64,000 bases of DNA from Bog-756 sp963730685 (GTDB taxonomy: Bacteria; Actinomycetota; Acidimicrobiia; Acidimicrobiales; RAAP-2): contig CAVSSP010000001.1 of assembly GCA_963730685.1 (NCBI GenBank), forward strand, positions 744,001-808,000, in the 5' to 3' direction. Below the pieces are notes generated by a model. The model was not told the origin of the DNA, made no database searches, and saw only the letters and a list, made by a program, of their open reading frames with translations. Shown here one piece after another: positions 25,326 through 33,222 of the stretch. Each line of letters opens with the position of its first letter. Within the stretch, counting starts at the first letter, position 1. The translations under genes and the position numbers were made by a program.

Positions 25326-26143
25326 CCGCGGACCTCGCGGTCCCGTAGCCCGCGTGGGTCCAGCACCGTGCGGATCAGGTCGAGCTCCTCGGGGGTGGGC
25401 ATGCGGGTCAGGGGGACGTCCTCGGGAACCACCAGATCGAACCCGGTGGCCTCCTCGACGTCGTCCACGGTGACCCCGGGGTGGACCGAGCGGATCCGCA
25501 TCACCTTGTCGGGCGTGTCGAAGTCGAACACCCCCAGATTGGAGACCACGTGTCGGATCTCGTGGAAGCGGGTGGCGGCCGGGCCCGACTCTGCCGCCCG
25601 CCGGTACCCGACGCCGGACACCACGTCCACCTGCTCGACGAAGGACCGCGTGGAGTGGTTGGGGACCCAGTAGCTGGTCGTGTGGTTGACCGTGTTGCCG
25701 GGGGCACCCCGCACGCCGACGAGCTGGGCCTTGGGCCGGGCCCAGTCGCCGATGGCGCTGATGTTCTGGTTGCCGGTGCGGTCGATCTGCGAGGCCATCA
25801 TGATCAGGTTCCGGCGCCCGGACCACACCACGTCGAACACCTTGCGGTAGGGCATGTGCGACTCGAGCACCAGGGTCGTGGGGGACGCCCCGAGTGACGG
25901 CGCACCGAGCACCAGCGCGGCGTCGCCGTCGGTGAGGACCAGGTCGGGGGCGAAGGTGAGGCGGGCCAGGCGGGCGCCGATGGCCGGGGCCGTCCCGAAG
26001 GCGCTGGCCATGACCTCGCCATCCCCGCGGAACACCTCGGCACAGGCGACGGCGCAGTACTCGGCCCGGGTGACGCCCCGGTCGGCCGGGCCGTCGGCGT
26101 GGTCCGTGCCGGCCGGCTCGACCGGTTGCGATGTGGCGCTCAC
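25322..26143 (-). CDS. ipdB: IpdB-like CoA-transferase-family hydrolase, beta subunit
   Basis: This 273-aa protein is the beta half of a CoA-transferase-fold enzyme. It carries the AEYCAVACAEVFRGDGE start, GNQNISAIGDWARPKAQ, RGAPGNTVNH and SNLGVFDFDTPDKVM motifs. In Mycobacterium and Rhodococcus IpdAB hydrolyses the carbon-carbon bond that opens the last steroid ring of COCHEA-CoA. The match to Rv3552 is from memory. The GTG at 26143 overlaps the ipdA stop (GTGA), so the two subunits are translationally coupled. Confidence 0.9.
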   Translation of the reverse strand: MSATSQPVEPAGTDHADGPADRGVTRAEYCAVACAEVFRGDGEVMASAFGTAPAIGARLARLTFAPDLVLTDGDAALVLGAPSLGASPTTLVLESHMPYRKVFDVVWSGRRNLIMMASQIDRTGNQNISAIGDWARPKAQLVGVRGAPGNTVNHTTSYWVPNHSTRSFVEQVDVVSGVGYRRAAESGPAATRFHEIRHVVSNLGVFDFDTPDKVMRIRSVHPGVTVDDVEEATGFDLVVPEDVPLTRMPTPEELDLIRTVLDPRGLRDREVRG

Positions 26144-26994
26144 GAGGCCACCTCCGACCGGGCCGCCTGGTACCGGTCCTCGTCGACGTCGAGGTAACGG
26201 GCCGTGAACGAGGCCCAGGCGTCGGCATCGCCGGCGGCGGCCACGTACTCCTTTTGGAACCCCTCGTCGCGCCCGTAGTCCGGCACGCAGGCGGTGAAGT
26301 GGGCGCCGCCCGGCGTCTCGACCACCCCGTCCGTCAGCAGGCGGCTGATGCACATCGTCTGCAGCGGCCCCTCCGCCGTGAAACGGTCGGTGTCGATGAT
26401 CTGCTCGGTGGTCACGAACCGGCGGTCGGCGGCCCCGAGGAACAGCTCGTCGAAGAAGGGGTCCGGCCCGAGGATCTGGCCCGACCCGAGCCGGTCGGCC
26501 CGGTTGACGTGGACCACGGCGGCGTCGAGGCGGAGGGCGGGCATGGCCACCAGCTCCTCCCCGTCGTCGTAGGGGGAGGTGACGGTGCGCAGCGACGGGT
26601 TCACGCGCAGGACGTCCGAGCCGAGGCCGGCCCGGGTCGGGAGGAAGGGCACCCGCTGGGACGCGGCCAGGAGCCCGAGGTAGAACATGCCCTCGTCCAC
26701 CTCCATGGCCTCGACGGACCCGGTCTGGCGGGCCACCTTGAAGTGGGGGTCGGTCGGGATCGAGTCGAGGGTGACGAACCCGAAGACGACCTTGGCCACC
26801 TTTCCGGCCGCGCACAGCAGCCCCACATCGGGGCCGCCGTAGGCCACCACGGTGAGATCGGTGAGGTCGGACCGGAGCAGGGCCCGGACAGCGGCCATGG
26901 GCTTGCGCCGTGATCCCCATCCGCCGATGCCGATGGTCATCCCGCTGCGCAGCTCGCCGACCAGCTCGTCGAGGCTCATTCGCTTGTCACCCAT
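26140..26994 (-). CDS. ipdA: IpdA-like CoA-transferase-family hydrolase, alpha subunit
   Basis: This 284-aa alpha subunit contains LRSGMTIGIGGWGSRRKPMA near the N-terminus, TVVAYGGPDVGLLCAAGKV, PFLPTRAGLGSDVL and the C-terminal PGGAHFTACVPDYGRDE. These segments are nearly those I recall from M. tuberculosis IpdA (Rv3551). Together with IpdB it would open the cyclohexane ring of a steroid C/D-ring CoA intermediate. The gene begins 18 bases after echA20 and overlaps ipdB, so four genes are one operon. Confidence 0.91.
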   Translation of the reverse strand: MGDKRMSLDELVGELRSGMTIGIGGWGSRRKPMAAVRALLRSDLTDLTVVAYGGPDVGLLCAAGKVAKVVFGFVTLDSIPTDPHFKVARQTGSVEAMEVDEGMFYLGLLAASQRVPFLPTRAGLGSDVLRVNPSLRTVTSPYDDGEELVAMPALRLDAAVVHVNRADRLGSGQILGPDPFFDELFLGAADRRFVTTEQIIDTDRFTAEGPLQTMCISRLLTDGVVETPGGAHFTACVPDYGRDEGFQKEYVAAAGDADAWASFTARYLDVDEDRYQAARSEVAS

Positions 26995-27012
26995 GCCCGT
27001 ATCCCCCCATCC

Positions 27013-27771
27013 CTACTTGGTGGTGTCGGCGTCACGCTTCTCGACGAAGGCGGCCCGCTGCTCGTCGGCCACGCCCGCAACGTGGAGCTCGTAGGTGAAT
27101 CCCTGTTCGAGGCGGTAGCTGCCCTTCACGTCGACCGGGTCGATGCCGTTGAGGGACTCCTTGGCCCGTCGGATGATCGTCGGGCTTTTGGCGGCGATGT
27201 CCTCGGCCACCTCGTAGGCCGCGTCGACCAGCTCGTCGGCCGCCACCACCCGGAGCACGGAGCCGTAGTGGTGCAGCTCGGCCGCGGTCGCCGGCTTGGC
27301 GGTGTACACCATCGACCGCATCCGATGCTGGGGCACGAGCCGCGACAGGTGGGTGGCGGCACCGAGCGCCCCCCGGTCCACCTCGGGCAGCCCGAACGTG
27401 GCGTCGTCGGATGCCACCACGATGTCGGCGTTGCCGGCGATGCCGACCCCGCCCCCCAGGCAGAACCCGTGCACGGCGGCGATGACCGGGACCTCGCACT
27501 CGTAGACGGCGGCGAATGCGGCGAAGCACCCCCGGTTGGCCCCGATGAGGGCCTCGTCCCCGCGGGCCTGGATCTCTTTGATGTCCACTCCGGCGCAGAA
27601 GCCTCGGCCCTCGGCCCGCAGGATGACCACCCGGTTGTCGGGCACCCGCCCGGCCGCGGTCACGGCGTCGGCCAGTGCGAACCATCCGGCCACGTCGAGG
27701 GCGTTCACCGGGGGATGGTCGATCACCACCTCGGCGATGCCGGGCCGGTTCTGGTGGGACGCGATGGGCAT
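27013..27771 (-). CDS. echA20: EchA20-like enoyl-CoA hydratase/isomerase family ring hydrolase
   Basis: This 252-aa crotonase-fold protein has the CoA-binding VVILRAEGRGFCAGVDIKE motif and the second oxyanion-hole segment VHGFCLGGGVGIAGNADIV. The segment ATFGLPEVDRGALGAATHL and the tail YELHVAGVADEQRAAFVEK match what I recall of EchA20 (Rv3550), which opens steroid ring D as a hydrolase rather than a hydratase. It is the first gene of the operon that continues into ipdABC. An operator-like repeat lies 95-109 bases upstream. Confidence 0.9.
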   Translation of the reverse strand: MPIASHQNRPGIAEVVIDHPPVNALDVAGWFALADAVTAAGRVPDNRVVILRAEGRGFCAGVDIKEIQARGDEALIGANRGCFAAFAAVYECEVPVIAAVHGFCLGGGVGIAGNADIVVASDDATFGLPEVDRGALGAATHLSRLVPQHRMRSMVYTAKPATAAELHHYGSVLRVVAADELVDAAYEVAEDIAAKSPTIIRRAKESLNGIDPVDVKGSYRLEQGFTYELHVAGVADEQRAAFVEKRDADTTK

Positions 27772-27865
27772 GTCCTGCTCCGGGTCTTGGAGGCGTGGCC
27801 CGGGAGCGGACCGTCCGCGACGTGGACATCGCGGTCAGACCGAGCGGGCACGCACTCAGCGTGAT

Positions 27866-27880
27866 CTGATACAGCGTCAG
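27866..27880. promoter_or_regulatory. CTGAT-N5-GTCAG operator-like site 4 (echA20-ipd operon / SDR)
   Basis: CTGATACAGCGTCAG differs from sites 1-3 by one base in the left arm and keeps the 5-base spacer. It lies between two divergent steroid genes, 32-46 bases from the SDR start at 27912 and 95-109 from the echA20 start at 27771. One site could control both. Confidence 0.55.
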
Positions 27881-27911
27881 GACAGTACCAGTCGGAGACC
27901 CGGAGGCTGAT

Positions 27912-28754
27912 GTGACCGAGTTCGATTTCGCCCACCCCGCCAGCGCGTTCGACTTCACGGGTCGGGTGGCGGTGGTGACCGGCGGGACCAAGGGCATCGG
28001 CCGGGCGATCGCCGAGGCGTTCCTGGCCGCCGGCGCCGACGCCGTGGTCTGTGGCCGCAGGGAACCACCCGACGACGACCTGCCGACCGCCACCGATCGG
28101 CTCGGGAGCCGGCGCCGTGCCGTGTTCGCCCTGGCCGACGTACGGGAAGCCGACCAGGCGGCCTCGGTGATCGACGCCGCCATCGAGCGTTTCGGCCGGA
28201 TCGACACCCTGGTGAACAACGCCGGCGGTTCGCCGCAGGCCGAGGCGGCGTCGGCCTCGCCGCGGTTCTTCGCCTCCATCGTGGCCCTCAACCTGCTCGC
28301 CCCGCTCTACTGCGCCCAGGCCGCCAACCGGGTCATGCAGGGCCAGGACGAGGGCGGGTCGATCGTGAACATCGGCTCGGTGAGCGGGCTGCGGCCGTCG
28401 CCCGGAACCGCCGCCTACGGCGCCGCCAAGGCCGGACTGATCAACCTGACCCAGACCCTGGCGGTCGAGTGGGCGCCGTCGGTGCGGGTGAACTCCCTGA
28501 GCGGCGGCCTCATCGCCACCGAGGGGGCCGACGACCACTACGGCGGGCCCGAGGGCATGGCGGCGGCGGCGGGGACGGTGCCGCTCGGCCGGTTCGGCAC
28601 CCCGTCGGACATGGCCGGGCTGTGCCTCTTCCTGGCCTCGCCGCTGGCCGGCTACGTGACGGGCGCCAACCTGGTGGCCAACGGTGGCGGCGAACGCCCG
28701 GCGTTCCTGACCGCGGTGGAGCGGGTGACGGGACGGAGCGACCCGCAGGAGTAG
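27912..28754 (+). CDS. SDR-family oxidoreductase of the steroid (ipd) cluster
   Basis: This 280-aa short-chain dehydrogenase has the TGGTKGIGRAIAEA nucleotide motif, LVNNAGGSP, the Ser of NIGSVSG and the catalytic YGAAK. The LAVEWAPSVRVN segment and the GGGE end resemble what I recall of Rv3548c, which neighbours the ipd genes in M. tuberculosis. It is likely a dehydrogenase of a C/D-ring intermediate. GGAGG lies 5 bases before the GTG at 27912. It is divergent from echA20 and shares the operator-like region. Confidence 0.92.
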   Translation: MTEFDFAHPASAFDFTGRVAVVTGGTKGIGRAIAEAFLAAGADAVVCGRREPPDDDLPTATDRLGSRRRAVFALADVREADQAASVIDAAIERFGRIDTLVNNAGGSPQAEAASASPRFFASIVALNLLAPLYCAQAANRVMQGQDEGGSIVNIGSVSGLRPSPGTAAYGAAKAGLINLTQTLAVEWAPSVRVNSLSGGLIATEGADDHYGGPEGMAAAAGTVPLGRFGTPSDMAGLCLFLASPLAGYVTGANLVANGGGERPAFLTAVERVTGRSDPQE

Positions 28755-28809
28755 GGGAACGGCCGGTGCACGAGGACCGGTATCCCGGCGCGAAGGCAAC
28801 CCGAAAACG

Positions 28810-28837
28810 CTCAAGTGGGCCTGTGACCGGGTCGATG
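28810..28837 (+). promoter_or_regulatory. Sigma-28-like promoter of the EAL gene
   Basis: CTCAAG (28810-28815), a 15-base spacer and GTCGATG (28831-28837) repeat the arrangement found before the GGDEF-EAL gene at 22471-22498. The -10-like part is identical in seven bases. Transcription would start near 28843. Confidence 0.45.
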
Positions 28838-28916
28838 CTTCTCAGGTGAACCCAGCTCAGTCGGCTGTTTGCGGCACGGACATCCCTGGCTCGTGCGACC
28901 CGGGCGCGGTCGGACC

Positions 28917-29939
28917 GTGCTGACCGACACGCGCTCGGCGTTCACCCTGGTCGGGACGCCCTACCTCGAATACCACCCCGTCGTCGACCTCTCCAGCGGC
29001 CGACTGCTCGGGATGGAGGCCCTCGTGCGTTGGCAGCATCCGACCGAGGGCCGGATCTCGCCCGACCGGCTCATTCCCCTGGCCGAGAAGAGTGGGGACA
29101 TCGGACCCCTGACCCGGTGGATCCTCATGGAGGCGTGCGAGCAGGCGAACCGGTGGTCGCCGAGCATCCAACTGGGAGTCAACTGCACCGTCGACCAGCT
29201 CCGCAGCGGCGAGGTCTCCCGTTCGGTCACCGAGGCGCTGGAGCGGACCGGCTTCCGTGGTGGCCAGTTGACGCTCGAGGTCACCGAGGACGCCATCGTG
29301 GACCCCGATGCATCGACCGACCTGCGGCTGCTCTCCCAGATGGGAGTGCAGCTGTCGGTGGACGACGTGGGTACCAACTGGTCGTCCTTCGAGCCCCTGA
29401 AGCGCAGCTCGATCAGCACGCTCAAGATCGACGGCTCCTTCATCGCCGGGCTCGAGAACTCCGAGGGGATCAACCGGCTGGTGGTCGAGACCGTCATCCA
29501 CATGGCCCACACCCTGGGCATGTCGGCCATCGTCGAGAGCGTGGAGACGGCGTCGCAGGTCCAGATCGTGCGATCCTTCAACGCCGACGCCGCCCAGGGG
29601 TTCTTCTTCGCCCAGCCCATGTCGAGTGAGGACGCCGCCGCCTTCGCCGGGGGGGCCGAGGTGCCCCAGTTCTCGCTGGTGGCATCCAAGACCCTGATGA
29701 AGCCCCATGCCGGGCCGGCCAGCCTGATCCTGGTCGACGGCGATCGGCCGGACGTCGCCGACGCCACCGATCCGGTCGACGCCACCGATCCGGTCGACGC
29801 AGTCGATCCAACCGACGCCACCGACCAGGTCGTCGTGGACGCCACCGGTGGAGCCGCCGGCGTGGTCGAGGCAGAACCGGCGGTCGACGGCGCACCCGCC
29901 GGTGAGCCGCCGGTGGATCCGACCGACGAACAGGGGTAA
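28917..29939 (+). CDS. Stand-alone EAL-domain protein (c-di-GMP phosphodiesterase-like)
   Basis: This protein (340 aa from the GTG at 28917) is a single EAL domain with a low-complexity tail. The EAL motif MEALVRWQHP is at about residue 32, with the Asn of GVNCTVDQL, EVTEDAI, the DD of VDDVGTNWSS, the Lys of LKIDGSFIAGL and the Glu of VESVET. The usual DDFGTGYSS and EGVET are thus altered, so activity may be reduced. From about residue 270 it ends in DATDPVDATDPVDAVDPTD-type repeats encoded by an 18-bp unit. The start is uncertain; a TTG at 28869 in the same frame and a short ORF from 28846 in another frame both lie behind the promoter. Confidence 0.8.
   Translation: MLTDTRSAFTLVGTPYLEYHPVVDLSSGRLLGMEALVRWQHPTEGRISPDRLIPLAEKSGDIGPLTRWILMEACEQANRWSPSIQLGVNCTVDQLRSGEVSRSVTEALERTGFRGGQLTLEVTEDAIVDPDASTDLRLLSQMGVQLSVDDVGTNWSSFEPLKRSSISTLKIDGSFIAGLENSEGINRLVVETVIHMAHTLGMSAIVESVETASQVQIVRSFNADAAQGFFFAQPMSSEDAAAFAGGAEVPQFSLVASKTLMKPHAGPASLILVDGDRPDVADATDPVDATDPVDAVDPTDATDQVVVDATGGAAGVVEAEPAVDGAPAGEPPVDPTDEQG
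29763..29816. repeat. 18-bp tandem repeat (3 copies) in the EAL tail
   Basis: GCCACCGATCCGGTCGAC occurs twice without change (29763-29780, 29781-29798). A diverged third copy follows (29799-29816). It encodes ATDPVD units at the C-terminus of the EAL protein. Confidence 0.75.
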
Positions 29940-30009
29940 TCGACCAGTTCCGGGACGTTTTCGGGCCTGTTGAGGGGTCCGAGCCGCGAAATGCTGTATA
30001 CCTCTGGCC

Positions 30010-31245
30010 GTGAAACTCGCCGTCATCAGAGAGTCGCGTCCCGGAGAGGACCGTGTGGCGATCGTCCCGGAGGTGGCCGCCAAGCTGGCCAAGACCGGGG
30101 TCGACGTGGTGGTGGAGGCCGGCTCGGGGGCGGCCGCCCGGTTCCCTGACGAGCAGTTCACGGCGGCCGGTGCCACCGTCGTGTCCGACGCCGCCGCCGC
30201 CATGGACGGGGCGGCCGTCGTCGCCCGGGTCCAGCCCCCGACGCTCGACGAGGTCGCAGCACTTCCGGACGGCGTGTCGGTGATCAGCTTCCTGCAGCCC
30301 GTGGCCGCCGCCGACACGGTGGCCGCCCTGGCCGCCAAAGGGGCGACGGTCTACAGCCTCGACCTCCTTCCCCGTATCAGCCGGGCCCAGTCCATGGACG
30401 CGCTGTCCTCGCAGGCCACCGTGTCCGGGTACCGGGCCGGGCTTTCGGCCGCCGAGCACCTGGCCAAATTCTTCCCCATGTTCATGACGGCGGCGGGGAC
30501 CGTGCCGCCGGCCAAGGTGCTGGTGATGGGAGCCGGTGTGGCCGGCCTCCAGGCCATCGCCACCGCCCGCCGCCTGGGTGCGGTCGTCCGGGCCTACGAC
30601 GTGCGAGCGGCGGCCAAAGAGGAGGTGCAGAGCCTCGGGGCCAAGTTCGTGGAGCTCGACCTCGAGACCCAGGACGGTGCGGGGGGATACGCCAAGGAGC
30701 AGTCTGCGGAGTACCTGGCCAAGCAGCAGGAACTGCTCGCCGCCGAGGTGGCGGCGTCCGATGTCGTCATCACCACTGCCCAGATCCCCGGCCGCAAGGC
30801 GCCGGTACTGGTGACGGCGTCGATGGTGGCCGGCATGGGCGAGGGATCGGTCATCGTCGACATGGCGGCCGACTCGGGCGGCAACTGCGAGCTGTCGGTG
30901 GCCGGCGAGGACGTCGTCGTCGACGGGGTGACCGTGGTGGGGTTGACCAACACGCCGGCGACCATGCCCACCCACGCCAGCTTCCTCTACGCCCGCAACA
31001 TCGCCAACTTCCTGGGCCTGCTGGTCAAGGACGGCGAACTGGCCCCTGACTTCGGCGACGAGATCGTGGCGGGCACCTGTGTGGTGAGGGACGGCCAGAT
31101 CGTCCACGCCGCCACTGCCGAGGCCTTGGGGCTCACGCCGGCGCCGAGCGCCCCGGCCCCGGCCGGGACCCCGGGTGCCGCCTCCGAAAGCCCGGCCGCC
31201 GATGCCCCGGACGCCGGCAACGAATCGAAGGAGACCGGATCATGA
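30010..31245 (+). CDS. pntAA: NAD(P) transhydrogenase subunit alpha part 1
   Basis: This 411-aa soluble NAD(H)-binding subunit (domain I) belongs to the proton-translocating transhydrogenase, which moves hydride from NADH to NADP+ using the proton gradient. Conserved features are RESRPGEDRVAIVPE at the start, QATVSGYRAGLSAAEHL, the nucleotide fold VLVMGAGVAGLQAIATARRL and AQIPGRKAPVLVT. A Pro/Ala linker ends the protein. The GTG at 30010 has no Shine-Dalgarno. TATACC at 29997-30002 would place the transcript start at or next to the GTG, suggesting leaderless translation. It overlaps pntAB by 4 bases. Confidence 0.93.
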   Translation: MKLAVIRESRPGEDRVAIVPEVAAKLAKTGVDVVVEAGSGAAARFPDEQFTAAGATVVSDAAAAMDGAAVVARVQPPTLDEVAALPDGVSVISFLQPVAAADTVAALAAKGATVYSLDLLPRISRAQSMDALSSQATVSGYRAGLSAAEHLAKFFPMFMTAAGTVPPAKVLVMGAGVAGLQAIATARRLGAVVRAYDVRAAAKEEVQSLGAKFVELDLETQDGAGGYAKEQSAEYLAKQQELLAAEVAASDVVITTAQIPGRKAPVLVTASMVAGMGEGSVIVDMAADSGGNCELSVAGEDVVVDGVTVVGLTNTPATMPTHASFLYARNIANFLGLLVKDGELAPDFGDEIVAGTCVVRDGQIVHAATAEALGLTPAPSAPAPAGTPGAASESPAADAPDAGNESKETGS

Positions 31246-31583
31246 GTACCGGCATTCTCGAATACCTGACCGTCTTCATCTTGGCCGGATTCGTCGGTAT
31301 CGAGGTGGTCAGCGCCGTCCCGAGCATCCTGCACACGCCGCTGATGTCGGGGAGCAACGCCATCCACGGCATCGTCCTGGTCGGCACCATCCTGATCATG
31401 GGCGAGGCCCACGGGGCCGTGCAGATCACCTTGGCCTTCTTGGCCGTCCTGCTGGCGACGTTGAACATCGTGGGCGGGTTCGTGGTCACCGACCGCATGC
31501 TCGAGATGTTCAAGGCCAAGCCGTCGGAGCGCCCGGCCAAGGGTGGCGAGCGTCCCGACGACAAGGCCGGTGGTGCGAAGTGA
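31242..31583 (+). CDS. pntAB: NAD(P) transhydrogenase subunit alpha part 2
   Basis: This 113-aa membrane subunit forms part of the proton channel of the transhydrogenase. It has three to four hydrophobic helices (LTVFILAGFVGIEVVSAVP, GIVLVGTILIM, ITLAFLAVLLATLNIVGGF) and the family segment TPLMSGSNAIHGIV. AAGGAG precedes the ATG by 9 bases. It overlaps both neighbours (ATGA and GTGA), as expected for a co-translated three-subunit enzyme. Confidence 0.93.
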   Translation: MSTGILEYLTVFILAGFVGIEVVSAVPSILHTPLMSGSNAIHGIVLVGTILIMGEAHGAVQITLAFLAVLLATLNIVGGFVVTDRMLEMFKAKPSERPAKGGERPDDKAGGAK

Positions 31584-32980
31584 GCCTCGACACCGGCATC
31601 GACCTCGTCTACCTGCTGGCCGCCATCGGGTTCATCCTGGCCCTCAAGGGGCTGAGCTCGCCCAAGCACGCCCGGAACGGCAATTTGCTGGCGGCAGCAG
31701 CGGCGGCGTTGGCCGTCGGTTTCACGTTCGCCTATCCCTCGGTGCGGGCCCACACCCTCAACCTGGTGCTCACGTTGGTGGCCATGGCCGTCGGTGCCGC
31801 CATCGCCGTGCCGGCCGCCCGCAAGGTGAAGATGACGGCGATGCCCCAGATGGTGGCCATCTTCAACGGGGTGGGCGGCGGCGCGGCCGCACTCATCTCG
31901 ATCGTCGTCTTCCTCATCGAGGCCCCCGGAAAGCCGGCGGTGTACCGGATCGCCGAGGTGCTGTTCGGCGTGCTGGTGGGGTGCGTGTCGTTCGCCGGGA
32001 GCGCCATCGCATTCGCCAAGCTGCAAGAGCTGATGACGGGCCGCCCGGTGACCTATCCGGCCCAGCAGGTGATCAACGCCATCGTGGCCGTGGCCATCGT
32101 GGCCCTGGCCGTCGGCACGCTGGTGTCGGGCAGCGTCCCGCTCCTGGTGGCGACGGCGGTGCTGTCGCTGGTCCTCGGGGTCATCTTCGTGCTGCCCATC
32201 GGCGGCGCCGACGTACCGGTGCTGATCTCACTGTTGAACTCGTTCACCGGGTTGGCCGTGGCTGCCTCCGGCTTCACCCTCAACAACAACCTCTTGATCA
32301 TCGCCGGCACCCTGGTGGGTGCATCCGGCATCCTCCTCACCCGGATGATGAGCAAGGCCATGGGCCGGTCGCTGGCCAACGTGCTGTTCAGCGCGTTCGG
32401 CTCCGTGGTGACGGCCGCCGGCGGGGCCGACGGCAGCGGCGAGACCCGGACGGTGAAGACCGGCACCCCCGAGGACATCGGTGTCCTCCTGGCCTATGCC
32501 CGCAAGGTGGTCATCATCCCCGGGTACGGCCTGGCGGTGGCCCAGGCCCAGCACACCGCCCGCGAGCTCGCCGACTTGTTGATGGAGCGGGGGGTGGAGG
32601 TCTTCTATGCCATCCACCCGGTGGCGGGCAGGATGCCCGGCCACATGAACGTGCTCCTGGCCGAGGCCAACGTCCCCTACGACGAACTGAAGGAGATGGA
32701 CGAGGCCAACCCGGAGATGGCCACGGCCGACGTGGCACTGGTGGTGGGGGCGAACGACACGGTCAATCCCGCCGCCAAGAACACTCCCGGGAGCCCGATC
32801 TTCGGGATGCCGATCATCAACGCCGACGAGGCGGAGAACATCGTCTTCCTCAAGCGATCGATGCGGCCGGGGTTCGCCGGCATCGACAACGACCTGCTCT
32901 TCGACGACAAGACCACCCTGCTGTTCGGGGACGCCAAGGACACGCTCACCAAGCTGGTCGCCGCCGTCAAGAGCGCCTGA
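31580..32980 (+). CDS. pntB: NAD(P) transhydrogenase subunit beta
   Basis: This 466-aa subunit carries the remaining membrane helices and the NADP(H)-binding domain III. The membrane part includes MPQMVAIFNGVGGGAAALIS and the SLLNSFTGLAVAASGF segment. Domain III includes VIIPGYGLAVAQAQH, HPVAGRMPGHMNVLLAEA, GANDTVNPAA and the KRSMRPGFAGIDN loop. The GTG at 31580 overlaps the pntAB stop. The complete split operon supplies NADPH, which fits the many reductive steps of steroid and lipid metabolism nearby. Confidence 0.94.
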   Translation: MSLDTGIDLVYLLAAIGFILALKGLSSPKHARNGNLLAAAAAALAVGFTFAYPSVRAHTLNLVLTLVAMAVGAAIAVPAARKVKMTAMPQMVAIFNGVGGGAAALISIVVFLIEAPGKPAVYRIAEVLFGVLVGCVSFAGSAIAFAKLQELMTGRPVTYPAQQVINAIVAVAIVALAVGTLVSGSVPLLVATAVLSLVLGVIFVLPIGGADVPVLISLLNSFTGLAVAASGFTLNNNLLIIAGTLVGASGILLTRMMSKAMGRSLANVLFSAFGSVVTAAGGADGSGETRTVKTGTPEDIGVLLAYARKVVIIPGYGLAVAQAQHTARELADLLMERGVEVFYAIHPVAGRMPGHMNVLLAEANVPYDELKEMDEANPEMATADVALVVGANDTVNPAAKNTPGSPIFGMPIINADEAENIVFLKRSMRPGFAGIDNDLLFDDKTTLLFGDAKDTLTKLVAAVKSA

Positions 32981-33222
32981 CGCCGGCCCGGCACGGGTCG
33001 CCGCCGGTGGGTCGGAACGGGTCCGGCCGTCCGCGCCGGCGGTACCCGGCTGCATCGGGAATCGGCCTCATGACGTGGGGTCGACACCACTCTCCGTGGG
33101 CCGCGTCCGCATTTGCAATTGCAGGGGCGCTCCCTTAGCTTCCCTCGCGTCCGGAGTGCTCGTCCGATCGATGGGGGGCAGGAGAGCGCTGAACCACCGA
33201 GTGGACGGTTGGGGGAGCGGCA

